Origin: JAIROC01 sp031553535
Lineage (GTDB): Bacteria > Bacteroidota > Bacteroidia > Bacteroidales > WCHB1-69
Assembly (NCBI GenBank): GCA_031553535.1
Contig: JAVBLM010000035.1
Coordinates: forward strand, 15,342-79,341
Length of the DNA stretch: 64,000 nucleotides
Reading direction: 5' to 3'
The notes beneath the pieces are model-generated. The model saw only the letters and a list, made by a program, of their open reading frames with translations, ran no database searches and was not told the origin of the DNA. Positions 1-9,811 of this stretch are shown here, in pieces. Every line of letters starts with the position of its first letter. Positions within the stretch are counted from its first letter, which is position 1. The position numbers and the translations under genes were made by a program.

Positions 1-23
1 GTTTGAAAGCATTTTACACTTTC

Positions 24-275
24 GTTTGAAGATTTCGGGAAGACCCGAAAACGTTTTACACTCTTGTTTGGAGATTTCGGGAAGACCCGAAAGTATTTTA
101 CACTCTCGTTTGGAGATTTCGGGAAGACCCGAAAACGTTTTACACTCTCGTTTGGAGATTTCGGGAGAACCCGAAAACGTTTTACACTCTTGTTTGGAGA
201 TTTCGGGAAGACCCGAAAACGTTTTACACTCTCGTTTGAAGATTTCGGGAGAACCCGAAAACGTTTTACACTCTT
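24..275. repeat. 42-bp tandem array, six units (array 1)
   Basis: Six exact-length 42-bp units start at 24, 66, 108, 150, 192 and 234. Each holds a perfect 7-bp inverted repeat (TTTCGGG / CCCGAAA) around a 4-base loop that is AAGA in some units and AGAA in others. Because 42 is divisible by 3, two plus-strand frames stay open across the array, but there is no convincing start or ribosome site and I do not call them genes. Read on the minus strand, the unit (CCCGAAATCTCC then GAGAGTG) resembles the terminal unit of the array near 27.1 kb. No spacers are present, so this is not CRISPR. Confidence 0.95.
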
Positions 276-632
276 GCATGAAAGTTTTGGAAAAATCCGG
301 CATTTTGCTGAAAAACAGCACATAAAATATCCGAAAGTAATTATGCCATTTACATTGGATGTTTCGGGAAGGATCGAAAGCATTATATTCGGCTACATCC
401 GATCTTACTATAAGTTATAAATGATTTTTCCGGAGAGGTTTATTCTTTATAAGGTTCTATCGGAACATTTATCAAACAGGCGGGCGGATATCTGTGAGAG
501 ACACACTAAGGGGGATGTTATTGTATTTGAAAAAAAAATCAATTTATCCCTTGAACTCACATTATTGATAAAAGGAACGGTTAAGATAAGATTTAGCTAA
601 ATGACGAAGCCGTAAATAAACAATAAAATGAT
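276..632. other. No gene; degenerate repeat units, then unassigned sequence
   Basis: From 276 to about 390 the sequence holds decayed 42-bp units, for example a TTTCGGGAAGGATCGAAAG block near 361-379. From about 420 to 632 I see no gene, RNA or repeat. Confidence 0.6.
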
Positions 633-640
633 TATCTTTG
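633..640 (+). promoter_or_regulatory. Bacteroidota -7 promoter element for the macroglobulin gene
   Basis: TATCTTTG fits the TAnnTTTG consensus. Transcription would start near 645, which lies after an upstream in-frame ATG at 628 and before the ATG at 667. This supports 667 as the real start. Confidence 0.6.
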
Positions 641-666
641 TTTGCTATAATAAAAATTGTAAACAA

Positions 667-3600
667 ATGAAAAAACCGATCCTGTTCTTCTCAATGTTAT
701 TTACACTTTTGTCCGTATCCGCACAATATGCCGACAGATGGAAAAAAGTAGATAGCCTTGCTAAAAAGCAATTACCCGAATCTGCCCTCAAGGAAGTTGA
801 AAGTATTTTCAATGATGCCGGGAAAGCGGACAATTTTAACCAAACAGTGAAAGCCTTTATTTACAAAATGCGCTTTACACTGGAGAAAAACCCGGATGAG
901 GCTCCCAGGATAATTAAGGATTTTGAAGATTTTGCAAGTAAGTATATCAAAATCGATCAAAAGTCATTGTTGCATTCCATGACAGGGGAATTGTATTGGA
1001 TGTATTATAACAGTAAACAATATGCTGTCAACCAGCGGTCGCAGGTTATTGGCTATGTGCCGGATGATATTAATGAGTGGAGCAAGAACCTCTTCTTTGA
1101 TAAGATAAGCGGGGAGTTGAAGTTGTCGCTACAGGATGTCGACAGTTTACAAAAAGCAACTGTAACACAATTTGGCCCCTTGGTAGAACAGGGGGAAGAC
1201 AGCAAAGTGTTGGGACCGACGTTGTATGATTTCCTGGCATACCGGGCGATAGATGTTTTATCGCAATTGAGCAATGCCGCCCTTATCAAAGATCCGTTGA
1301 ATGATAAAATGTATTTTCTGTCGACGGATGCATTTATAAATATTCAGTTGGACAGCTTATATAAAGAATCTGCAGAGAATCAGGTTCTCCAGATATATCA
1401 ATCCTTAATAAAATTCCATCAGCAGGCAAAAGATATCCCGGCCTTGATCTATGCCGATCTTTCCCGCTTGAACTATGTTCGCAATAATTCCGAACATCTC
1501 CAAAGTGGTGAGTTATATATCGGGGCATTGGAAGGGTTATATAAACAATATTCCGGCAATGCGGCAATTATTCCGGTTATGGAAGCGATGGCGCAGTATT
1601 ATTATTCAAAGTCGTATGATATATCGGAAGAAGAAAACTATAAGAGAAAAGCCTATGATATCGCCCAGAAGGGGATAGAGCAATTCCCCGCCGACAAAAG
1701 GGCAAATGTATTGAAGAATATCAGGGAACAGATCATACAGAAAACAATCAGTGTCCGTCAGAATCAATTGGCACCTCCGGAAAGCGAGTTGGTTTTGGAT
1801 ATAACGAGTACAAACATTACCAATCTGGAGTTGAAGATTTATCGCGTTAACGCAACGGCAAAAGAATACCAGCTTTTCATCAGGAATAATAATGGAAAGA
1901 ATGAATCGTATCCTAATCGCTCATTGGTAGAAACAAAGGAATTAAGTATTCTTCCCAATGAAAACTTCGATCCCGTACACAGTGAAATGAAAATCACAAC
2001 GGGGAAATACGGTATCTACGAATTCTCCGTTGCCGAGAAGGGAAGTAAGAAGGCGGAAGAGCAGGCACGCGGCACATTTACCGTTACGGATTTCACGTAT
2101 ATAAGCCGTAGTATTGCCGAGAAGGAAATCAATACATATATTGTAGATCGTATAACGGGACAGACTGTAAGCAATGTTTCGGTAGATGTTGTTGCCTATA
2201 ACTGGAGTTCCGGAAAATATAAGATGCAACAAATTACCCAGACGAAAAGCGATGGCAACGGATTGTTCAATATACAGTCAGAGCGTTACAGTAATATATA
2301 TTTCTTTGAGAAAGGGGAAGATAAATACTTTTGTTCGTCATCGAATGCTTATCCAAGCAGGGAATACGGGCAGGAGGAAACCAGTGATGTATCCCTGTTT
2401 ACCGACCGTTCCCTGTATCGTCCGGGGCAAACCCTTTACTTTAAAGGGATAGCTTATTCCCGGCAGAAACAGGAAGTAATCAATAATCGAACGTATGATG
2501 TACGTTTGTTGGATGCCAACCGGCAGGAGCTAAGTAAAAAGACATATACCAGCAATGAATTCGGTTCGTTTGCCGGTGAGTTCGTATTGCCTTCTTCGGG
2601 CTTGAACGGGATATATCAATTACAAACATCCGGCGGTAGTGTTTCTTTTTATGTAGAAGAATACAAGCGTCCTACATTTGAGGTTGTTATTGAGAAACCG
2701 GAAAAAGAAGTGTACTTCGGGCAGGAAGTTGCCTTTACCGGTAATGTGAAAGCCTACGCCGGATATGCCATCCCCGATGCGCAGGTGAAGTATAGCATCG
2801 TCCGCCGGACACATCGATTATGGTGGTGGAATCCCACACCTGATAAAATTGTGGAAACAGGAACCGCCACTACCGATGAAAAGGGGAATTTTATAATTAC
2901 CTTTACTCCTGAAAAAACAAATACAAAAAGTTCTTTTTTCCGGGAACAATTTTATACCTATACGCTGGAGGCTAATGTAACCGATTCCAAAGGGGAAACA
3001 CAACGGGGAGAACAAACGGTTTCGGTAGGGGAGAAGTCGTTGTTTATTATTGCGGAGGCTCCCGGTAAGCACGACAGGCAGCAACCGCTTTCTGTTGCCG
3101 TGCATACGGAAACCATAAACGGGAAAATCATTACTTCTTCGCTGGAATATACGGTTTACCTCTTGGAAGATTCCGGTAATTACCTGGAGAAAGTAGAGGC
3201 GAAAGATAGCTTGAAAGCAAAGAAACAGGTTTTGTCGGGGACATTCAATACCGGGGACAAGAACCTGGAATTGGATACCCGGAAATGGGCTTCGGGATAT
3301 TACAAAATAGTATTCACTACTCCCGATGCACAGGGTAAGGAAGTAAAAACAGAATTATATGTTATCCTCTATGGGGAAGACGACAAGCAACCGCCGGTAA
3401 AATCCTACGTTTGGCTGCTCACACCCAAGACCGAATGCAAAACAGGGGAAAGTGCCCGGATCCGGTTTGGGTCATCCGCCCGGAATGTACATGTATTGTA
3501 TGAGGTTATGCGGGGGAATACTATCCTGGAAAGTAAATGGATCACACTGGATAATGAGATAAAGACGTTTGACATGCCTTTTAAAGCGGAATACCAGGAC

Positions 3601-6540
3601 GGTGTGAACGTACTGTTTACATTTATAAAGGATGAACAGTTGTTCTCACAAGCAGTACAGGTGAAACGCAAACTGGAGAAAAAAATGCTTACGCCTGCGT
3701 TGACTGTCTTCCGCGATAAGATGCAGCCTGGCGAGAAAGCACAATGGACGATTACCATTGCTGAAACCGGAAGCGGAAAACTGTTGGCGGAACTCATGGC
3801 TGGCATGTACGATGCTTCTTTGGATGCTATCCGTCCGCACAGTTGGAGTTTCGATCCTTCCTACAGCTTATATATTCCGTATTCATCTCCATGGAGGAGT
3901 AATGGTTTTGGTGTTGATTATAACTCTGCTTATTTCAGAATAAATTATCAGCAGGCAGGAATTATAAAGTTAAATCAACTGCAGTGGTTTGGATTACACG
4001 TAGGAGGATATTATTACGCTGGATTTGGAGGAGGGGGTCGGCATGCTGCCAGAGCGAAAATGGCAGTAATGATGGGTGTACAAGTGGAAGATATGGAGAC
4101 GGCAGATTATGCAATGGAGTCTAGTGCCAGAGAAGAAAGTAAGGCACCATCTATGTTTTCAGAACAAGTAGCAAATAAAGAAATGGATAAAAAGGAAGAA
4201 AATACTGCTGATACCGGGAACGAAGATATAAAGATCCGTACCAACTTTAATGAGACTGCCTTTTTCTATCCGCAGTTACAGACAGATACTGCCGGTAACA
4301 TACAAATTACCTTTACCGCTCCCGAAAGCCTTACCCGTTGGAATGTGAAAATGCTGGCGCATACGCCGGAGTTGTATTTCGGGCAGGCAGGGGCGCAGGT
4401 GGTAACACAGAAAGACCTGATGGTGCAGTTGAACATGCCGCGTTTTGTCCGCCGTTCGGATAAACTGACTCTGGTAGCCAATGTAATTAACCTTACGGAT
4501 AAAGAATTAACGGCCCAGGTAGATCTGTCGTTAATCAATCCGGAAAACGAACAGGTTGTTCATCTCAAGGATAATCAGGTAAGAACCGTTACCTTAGCGG
4601 CAGGAGAAACAAAGCCTGTGGAATGGAACCTGACGGAATTCTCCGCCTTCGATCTGGTAACGGTAAAAGTAGTCGCAAAAGCCGGACAGTTCAGCGATGG
4701 GGAACAGCATTACCTGCCCGTATTACCCGATAAAGTACTATTGACAGAAAGTATGCCGCTTATTATCCGTGCCAACCAAACCCGTAATTTCACCTTTGCA
4801 AGCCTGATCAAACAGGGGAAAGAGGTAGATTCCAAAACTCTGACAGTAGAATTCTCTGCTAATCCTACATGGTATGCCGTTCAGGCATTGCCTACGCTTT
4901 CGGCGCCGGAGAATGACAATGCAATAGATTATTTCACCGCGTATTATGTCAATGGGTTGGCAACGCATATTGCCAATTCCAACCCGAAGATAAAAACGGT
5001 CTTCGAGCAATGGAAACAGGGAGGCGGTACCCGTGATGCCCTGTTGTCTAACCTGGAACAGAATCAGGAATTGAAAAACATGCTTCTGGAGGAAACCCCC
5101 TGGGTGATGGCTGCCAAAAACGAAACGGAGCAAAAGCGGCAGATCGCTTTGCTGTTCGACTTGAATCAGCAGGCAAACAATGGGCAGCAATATATGGATA
5201 AACTGCTAAAGCTGCAAAAGCCATCGGGAGGTTTTGCCTGGTTCGATGGTATGACCGAGAGCCGTTATATTACCCAGACCATTATGCTCAATATGGCCCG
5301 CTATAATAAAATGACTGCTAAGAAACAGGATAACCAAAACTGGATAAAGAAAGCGGTTGCCTATCTGGATATGGAGATTGCCCGTGATTATACGGAGTTG
5401 AAAAAGTACAACAAGGATTACAAAACAACCATGACCATCGGCGATATGCAATGGTTTTACCTGCATCTTCGCTCGGAATACAAGGATATTGCTGTTGATA
5501 AATCGGCAAAGGAAGCTGTTGACTACTATACGGCGCAAGCCGAACAATACTGGACAAAAGCCACTTTGTACGGGAAAGCCGCAACAGCATTGATTTGTTA
5601 CCGGAACGGAAAAACAACATTGGCAAATGATATTTTGAAATCATTGAAGGAGAATGCACTGAAAACCGATGAGTTGGGCATGTACTGGGCAAAGAACACG
5701 GCAGGATATTTCTGGAACGAACGCCCCATTGGTGTACAGACCGCCATCCTGGAAGCTTTTATGGAGATAACAAAAAACCAGGCAGATGTTGATGAGATGA
5801 AAATCTGGCTCTTGAAACAAAAGCAGACACAACGGTGGGATTCGCCTATCTCGACGGTGGATGCTATCTATGCCCTGTTGAATTACGGAACGGATTGGCT
5901 ATCTTCCGATAGTGAAGTGGACATCAAATTGGATAACAAAGAGCTTGAACCCAAAAGCAAGGAAGCCGGAACAGGTTATATCAAAGAAGTGATTCCGGGG
6001 CAGGATGTCCATCCGAAAATGGGCAATGTCAGTGTAAGTCGCAGAGGCGAAGGCATCGGTTGGGGGGCTCTGTACTGGCAATACTATCAGGATGTGGATA
6101 AAGTGCAGCAACACGGCGGAGCATTATCGGTGACGAAGAAGTTGTTTGTTGAAAAGAAAGAGAATAACAAAAGCACGATGGTTCCGGTGGAGCAGACCAC
6201 TATAAAGAAAGGGGATAAAATCATCGTACGCCTGGTTGTCACCACCGACCGCAACCTGGAGTTTGTGGCATTAAAGGATTTGCGGGCCGCCTGTTTTGAA
6301 CCGGTTGATCAACGTTCGGGTTTTATATGGCGGGAAGGCGTTGCCTATTATGAAACGATCAAAGATGCTTCAACGCAGTTCTTCTTTAATTTCTTGCCGA
6401 AGGGAACATATGTATTTGAATACGAGGTATGGGCAAATAATGCAGGAGATTATGCCAATGGTATGGCAAACATCCAGTGCCAGTATGCACCTGAATTTAT
6501 CAGTCATTCTTCCGGAGGCAGGATTGTAGTGAATCCGTAA
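667..6540 (+). CDS. Alpha-2-macroglobulin-family protein without thioester
   Basis: Large 1,957-residue envelope protein of the bacterial alpha-2-macroglobulin family, whose members trap or inhibit attacking proteases. The start at 667 gives a good signal peptide (MKKPILFFSMLF... cleaved after SVSAQ). After a helical N-terminal region of about 350 residues come macroglobulin-like beta domains, with an MG2-type block around YRPGQTLYFKG. A Gly/Met/Glu-rich low-complexity stretch at about residues 1110-1190 could be the bait region. The core alpha-2-macroglobulin block (FFYPQLQTDTAG) and a helical thioester-domain-like region with KPSGGFAWFDG follow. The usual CxEQ thioester is absent: the aligned place near residue 1410 reads SAPENDNAIDYF. 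It therefore probably cannot bind targets covalently. It is monocistronic, with a strong terminator downstream. The family assignment is firm; the inhibitor role is inferred. Confidence 0.9.
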   Translation: MKKPILFFSMLFTLLSVSAQYADRWKKVDSLAKKQLPESALKEVESIFNDAGKADNFNQTVKAFIYKMRFTLEKNPDEAPRIIKDFEDFASKYIKIDQKSLLHSMTGELYWMYYNSKQYAVNQRSQVIGYVPDDINEWSKNLFFDKISGELKLSLQDVDSLQKATVTQFGPLVEQGEDSKVLGPTLYDFLAYRAIDVLSQLSNAALIKDPLNDKMYFLSTDAFINIQLDSLYKESAENQVLQIYQSLIKFHQQAKDIPALIYADLSRLNYVRNNSEHLQSGELYIGALEGLYKQYSGNAAIIPVMEAMAQYYYSKSYDISEEENYKRKAYDIAQKGIEQFPADKRANVLKNIREQIIQKTISVRQNQLAPPESELVLDITSTNITNLELKIYRVNATAKEYQLFIRNNNGKNESYPNRSLVETKELSILPNENFDPVHSEMKITTGKYGIYEFSVAEKGSKKAEEQARGTFTVTDFTYISRSIAEKEINTYIVDRITGQTVSNVSVDVVAYNWSSGKYKMQQITQTKSDGNGLFNIQSERYSNIYFFEKGEDKYFCSSSNAYPSREYGQEETSDVSLFTDRSLYRPGQTLYFKGIAYSRQKQEVINNRTYDVRLLDANRQELSKKTYTSNEFGSFAGEFVLPSSGLNGIYQLQTSGGSVSFYVEEYKRPTFEVVIEKPEKEVYFGQEVAFTGNVKAYAGYAIPDAQVKYSIVRRTHRLWWWNPTPDKIVETGTATTDEKGNFIITFTPEKTNTKSSFFREQFYTYTLEANVTDSKGETQRGEQTVSVGEKSLFIIAEAPGKHDRQQPLSVAVHTETINGKIITSSLEYTVYLLEDSGNYLEKVEAKDSLKAKKQVLSGTFNTGDKNLELDTRKWASGYYKIVFTTPDAQGKEVKTELYVILYGEDDKQPPVKSYVWLLTPKTECKTGESARIRFGSSARNVHVLYEVMRGNTILESKWITLDNEIKTFDMPFKAEYQDGVNVLFTFIKDEQLFSQAVQVKRKLEKKMLTPALTVFRDKMQPGEKAQWTITIAETGSGKLLAELMAGMYDASLDAIRPHSWSFDPSYSLYIPYSSPWRSNGFGVDYNSAYFRINYQQAGIIKLNQLQWFGLHVGGYYYAGFGGGGRHAARAKMAVMMGVQVEDMETADYAMESSAREESKAPSMFSEQVANKEMDKKEENTADTGNEDIKIRTNFNETAFFYPQLQTDTAGNIQITFTAPESLTRWNVKMLAHTPELYFGQAGAQVVTQKDLMVQLNMPRFVRRSDKLTLVANVINLTDKELTAQVDLSLINPENEQVVHLKDNQVRTVTLAAGETKPVEWNLTEFSAFDLVTVKVVAKAGQFSDGEQHYLPVLPDKVLLTESMPLIIRANQTRNFTFASLIKQGKEVDSKTLTVEFSANPTWYAVQALPTLSAPENDNAIDYFTAYYVNGLATHIANSNPKIKTVFEQWKQGGGTRDALLSNLEQNQELKNMLLEETPWVMAAKNETEQKRQIALLFDLNQQANNGQQYMDKLLKLQKPSGGFAWFDGMTESRYITQTIMLNMARYNKMTAKKQDNQNWIKKAVAYLDMEIARDYTELKKYNKDYKTTMTIGDMQWFYLHLRSEYKDIAVDKSAKEAVDYYTAQAEQYWTKATLYGKAATALICYRNGKTTLANDILKSLKENALKTDELGMYWAKNTAGYFWNERPIGVQTAILEAFMEITKNQADVDEMKIWLLKQKQTQRWDSPISTVDAIYALLNYGTDWLSSDSEVDIKLDNKELEPKSKEAGTGYIKEVIPGQDVHPKMGNVSVSRRGEGIGWGALYWQYYQDVDKVQQHGGALSVTKKLFVEKKENNKSTMVPVEQTTIKKGDKIIVRLVVTTDRNLEFVALKDLRAACFEPVDQRSGFIWREGVAYYETIKDASTQFFFNFLPKGTYVFEYEVWANNAGDYANGMANIQCQYAPEFISHSSGGRIVVNP

Positions 6541-6590
6541 GATAGTTAAAGATTAATGATATAATTGTCGAGTTATAAAAAGAAGATTTG

Positions 6591-6628
6591 AAAAAGATCA
6601 ACAAATGGTATTGTTTGTTGATCTTTTT
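6591..6628. terminator. Bidirectional intrinsic terminator
   Basis: Perfect 15-bp stem (AAAAAGATCAACAAA and its complement) around an 8-base loop. A-run and T-run flanks serve both strands. It lies between the convergent macroglobulin and SatP genes. Confidence 0.9.
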
Positions 6629-6658
6629 GCAATGTTTGTTTAATGTTGTTTATAGTTA

Positions 6659-7198
6659 TTATGCTCCTAGGGCGTGTAAAAATAAAGGGATGGAACATAA
6701 TCCGATAGCAACGTTGAAAGCTCCCGCAATTTTAGTCCAGATAGCTCCTTTTCCATACCATGCAGGTACCAAAGCCACGAATAATCCGCAAATGAGTATA
6801 AGAACAACTCCCAATGGCCATATCAATGCAAATTTGACAATAGCGACATAAACAAAGCTGGCAGAGATGAATAACTCCCCGATAAAAAAGTGGGCGATTT
6901 GTTTCTTGTCTCCGCCTTTGAGGAAGAACCAGCCTATAAGCACCCAGAATAAACCATAATTAGCAAAAACAGTACCTAAGAAGATGCTTTTATCGCCCGC
7001 TACATTCAAAATGTACATGGAAAGTGCTGTGAAAATTTGTGCAGCTCCACCAAAAACGATGGCAATATAGGCCAATGATTTGCTGATTTCTTTGTGGTCG
7101 CCTCCTTTTACCCCAATACCCAATTGTTCTAAACCGAAACTCCATACGGTTACAATCAGGCCAAATACGCCAATAGCTTCAGGATTAAAAAATGTCAT
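6659..7198 (-). CDS. satP: Acetate uptake channel, SatP/GPR1/FUN34/YaaH family
   Basis: Small polytopic inner-membrane protein of 179 residues, the usual size for the AceTr family, which moves acetate and succinate. The family's N-terminal signature is seen as NPEAIGVFGL at residues 5-14. About six hydrophobic helices follow, including FANYGLFWVLIGWFFL and IAGAFNVAIGLCSIPLFL. It is monocistronic: a -7 element lies about 48 bases upstream and a shared terminator lies at its 3' end. Its C-terminus contains no obvious regulatory extension. The family call is strong; the exact substrate is inferred from homologues. Confidence 0.88.
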   Translation of the reverse strand: MTFFNPEAIGVFGLIVTVWSFGLEQLGIGVKGGDHKEISKSLAYIAIVFGGAAQIFTALSMYILNVAGDKSIFLGTVFANYGLFWVLIGWFFLKGGDKKQIAHFFIGELFISASFVYVAIVKFALIWPLGVVLILICGLFVALVPAWYGKGAIWTKIAGAFNVAIGLCSIPLFLHALGA

Positions 7199-7245
7199 GT
7201 TTTCTTTTTAGTTAATTAATAAATTGATTTTATTTGAAAAGCTCA

Positions 7246-7253
7246 CAAAAATA
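7246..7253 (-). promoter_or_regulatory. -7 promoter element for satP
   Basis: On the minus strand this reads TATTTTTG (plus strand CAAAAATA), matching TAnnTTTG. The leader to the start codon is about 43 bases. Confidence 0.5.
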
Positions 7254-7624
7254 GTAAAAAAACTCACATGCCAGTATATGGGAGAGTTAATTTTCTTTTT
7301 TTAAGACAATAGCAGGCTAATGATAGAAACAATCCAGTATTTAATTATATATAACAGATACTGGGTTTCTCAAAGTATCTGTTATACAATATCTATCAGA
7401 TTGCTTCCTTTCGGATACCATGGACGCATACGTCCCGACACTATGGACGCGTACTTATGAACAGAAAGTAGTTATATCCACGGATGAACCGTAGCAAAGC
7501 TTGCGGATAAATAGTATGCATAACATACGGGAAAATATAATTAAAAAAAGACAATAGGTAAAAAATTTAGGAGATATTCTTATGAGATCAGACTTCTTTT
7601 TAAAGAGCTTGTCTTAAAAAATTG
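7254..7624. other. No gene; contains a 13-bp hairpin
   Basis: Divergent intergenic region between satP and the next plus-strand gene. The only structure seen is a perfect 13-bp stem at 7350-7386 (TATAACAGATACT and its complement, 11-base loop) and two near-copies of ATGGACGCrTACG around 7420-7455. No ORF is supportable. Confidence 0.6.
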
Positions 7625-7632
7625 TACTTTTG
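7625..7632 (+). promoter_or_regulatory. -7 promoter element for the 7694 gene
   Basis: TACTTTTG fits TAnnTTTG. The expected leader is about 57 bases. Confidence 0.5.
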
Positions 7633-7693
7633 CCGGACTACTTTTAAGTTTCAGTAAGATGTTCATCACAACATATTTTTTTAGGTAAAGAGA

Positions 7694-8344
7694 ATGATAC
7701 AAAAAAGAACATGCATCTTTTTTTATTGTATCCTGTTTGTTTTACAGGTAAATGCTCAGGATACGGATGGTAAAAAAATATACTTTCAAGGCTATTCCGG
7801 TGGAATGATGCTTCATACAGGGTATCTTTTTTCAGGAGAGGTAAATATATATAATGATATAACTCATTCTGTAGAGACAATTGACATACAGGGGATGCCT
7901 GTGGGAATAGGTGGATTGATGAGGTTTCATTTTGGAAAACACTTTCGTGTAGGTGGGGAAGGTTATAGTTCAACACTACATTACGGAAAAAATAAAAGTT
8001 ATATGACATTAGGGTGGGGTGGAGTATTGTTCGATTGCCGATGGGTTTTAAACAAATTTACCATTTTCCTTGGAGGGACGATTGGTGGAGGAAGTGTGAA
8101 AAATGTTACCGTGGCAAACAATGCATCTTCTCATTCAATAGAAAAAAATGCGTTATACCGGAAGTATGCAGTTATGATAATCGATCCTTTCATAGGAATG
8201 GAATATGCTGTTAACCGTAGCATTCATTTGATTGCAAAAATAGATTATATTATTAGTGTTAATGGAAGCCGGTCTGATTTTGCAATGGGGCCTCGTATCT
8301 ATTTAGGCGTTATTTTTTCCAGATCAAAAGATTCGAAAAGATAA
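7694..8344 (+). CDS. Hypothetical outer-membrane beta-barrel protein
   Basis: 216 residues with a signal peptide (hydrophobic FFYCILFVLQ, cleavage after VNAQ). The rest alternates short amphipathic strands and turns rich in Gly and aromatic residues (GGLMRFHFGKHFRVGGEGYSS, FIGMEYAVNRSIHLIAKIDY). It ends in a strand with aromatic and hydrophobic residues (GPRIYLGVIFSRS), as in small OmpW/OmpX-like or porin-family barrels. No specific family is recognised. It has its own promoter and converges on the sensor kinase gene, with only 19 bases between them. A ligand or function cannot be given; the barrel call rests on strand pattern alone. Confidence 0.6.
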   Translation: MIQKRTCIFFYCILFVLQVNAQDTDGKKIYFQGYSGGMMLHTGYLFSGEVNIYNDITHSVETIDIQGMPVGIGGLMRFHFGKHFRVGGEGYSSTLHYGKNKSYMTLGWGGVLFDCRWVLNKFTIFLGGTIGGGSVKNVTVANNASSHSIEKNALYRKYAVMIIDPFIGMEYAVNRSIHLIAKIDYIISVNGSRSDFAMGPRIYLGVIFSRSKDSKR

Positions 8345-8363
8345 TCCCAAACAGGAATGGATA

Positions 8364-9800
8364 TTAACTTTTTGCAATAGAAAACAAAAAAGTAATGCCT
8401 CCATCCGGTCTGGGTTTAGCTGTAATTTCTCCATTATGGAAAAGTACGGCATGTTTGACGACAGAAAGTCCCAATCCTGTTCCACCCGCTTTCCGGGAGC
8501 GACCTTTGTCTACACGGTAGAATCGTTCAAAGATACGTGTTAAATGCTTTTCTTCAATACCAATGCCTGTGTCTGAATACGCAAAATAATACATCTTCGA
8601 ATCTTCTTTGTATTGTTCGATTTCAATTGCAATATCATTGCCGGCATAAGCAATCGTATTATCAAATAAATTACGGAATATGGAATAAAGCAAAGAAGTA
8701 TTGCCGTAACAGGGAAGTGTGAGGTTTTCCGCTTTATTGATAACCATTATGTTTTTTTCTTTAAGTTGTAAAGAAACGTCACTAACCACTTGTTTAATAA
8801 GTTCGGCAATGTCTACTTGTTCTTTTTGTATCAATCCCGGTGCTTCGTCAATGCGGGTTAATTTGGCAATATCATATAATAAAGCGCTTAACCGGGTGCT
8901 TTGTGTGTAGCTTTTTGCAATAAAATCTTCCAGCATTTCCTGTGGTAAATCTTTATTATTCAGGATCGTTTCCAAATACCCTTGAATGCTGCTTACCGGT
9001 GTTTTTAGTTCATGAGCAATATTTTGTGTAAGCTGCCGCTTGATAGTATCTTTTTCTTCTTTCTCTGCAACTACCTGCTGTTTTTCTGTTTCCAGGTCTT
9101 TTTTCATGTTCATTAAGCGGTTATAGATCTGCACAATATGACGGGATATCTCTCCCAATTCATTATTAGGGAAATGCGTAGGGTATTCAATAATTTCATC
9201 TCGTTCGGCTTTCATAGCAAACTCATTCAGTTGTGCAATGCTTTCGCCAAGATGTCTCATAACGGTATAAAAGACGATTCCCAAAATAATTAATAAGAAG
9301 ATGGCGATTTGAATAAATTGTAGATCTGCCTGTAAGCTAACTTTCAAATCACTGTTATAAGGTACGGCCGAGCGTATGATGTGATCTCCATACCGTTTGG
9401 CAGAATAAAAATACACATCACCCGTAGTTTTTGATTTTCTTCTGACATCATAGCCTGTACCTTCTTTTAGAGCTTCTTGTATTTCCTGACGATCGATATG
9501 ATTTTCTATTGGCTTTGTCGTTTTTGTTTCCGAATCGAATTGTACATTTCCGGATAAGTCCATAATAGTTGTTCGATAAGGAGCTTCTTTTGTGATAGAA
9601 TCCAAATTATATCCTTCCTGTAGCGCATAATCTATTTTGTCATTATAGTCTATCAACTTATTGTTTAGCAGTTCGACTTTATATTGTTTTTCACGGGAAT
9701 ATTGAAACACGATAAAACTTGCCGTCAGCAATACAAAAAATGCAGTCACCGACCAAAAAATACGAAGATGGAATTTCAGATATGTTTTTCTTTTTTTCAT
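8364..9800 (-). CDS. Two-component sensor histidine kinase
   Basis: 478 residues. TM1 is at about 12-33, followed by a periplasmic sensor region of about 125 residues and TM2 at about 162-180, then a HAMP-like linker and coiled coil (about 190-255). The HisKA motif is IAHELKTPVSSIQGY, with the phospho-accepting His at 263. HATPase boxes follow: N box (NLFDNTIAYA), G1 (DTGIGIEEKHL), F region (FERFYRVDKGRSRKAGG) and G2 (GTGLGLSVVKH). All catalytic motifs are intact. The gene starts 11 bases after the response regulator stop, so the two form an operon. The architecture resembles PhoR-type kinases; the signal is unknown. Confidence 0.95.
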   Translation of the reverse strand: MKKRKTYLKFHLRIFWSVTAFFVLLTASFIVFQYSREKQYKVELLNNKLIDYNDKIDYALQEGYNLDSITKEAPYRTTIMDLSGNVQFDSETKTTKPIENHIDRQEIQEALKEGTGYDVRRKSKTTGDVYFYSAKRYGDHIIRSAVPYNSDLKVSLQADLQFIQIAIFLLIILGIVFYTVMRHLGESIAQLNEFAMKAERDEIIEYPTHFPNNELGEISRHIVQIYNRLMNMKKDLETEKQQVVAEKEEKDTIKRQLTQNIAHELKTPVSSIQGYLETILNNKDLPQEMLEDFIAKSYTQSTRLSALLYDIAKLTRIDEAPGLIQKEQVDIAELIKQVVSDVSLQLKEKNIMVINKAENLTLPCYGNTSLLYSIFRNLFDNTIAYAGNDIAIEIEQYKEDSKMYYFAYSDTGIGIEEKHLTRIFERFYRVDKGRSRKAGGTGLGLSVVKHAVLFHNGEITAKPRPDGGITFLFSIAKS

Positions 9801-9811
9801 TCTATGTCCAC

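Noticed and set aside
24..275. CRISPR array
   Set aside because: Repeats are directly adjacent with no spacers and no cas genes are in the window; the same holds for the other tandem arrays.
26..420. Two overlapping open frames of 99 and 118 codons over the 42-bp array
   Set aside because: A period divisible by 3 keeps all stop-free frames open; both frames lie over the same repeats, and neither has a ribosome site, signal or homology. Treated as repeat DNA.
628..666. Earlier ATG for the macroglobulin gene
   Set aside because: It lies 5' of the expected transcription start and would put 13 non-signal residues ahead of a good signal peptide.
6588..6851. Plus-strand ORF of 87 codons after the macroglobulin gene
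   Set aside because: Antisense to satP and begins inside the terminator.
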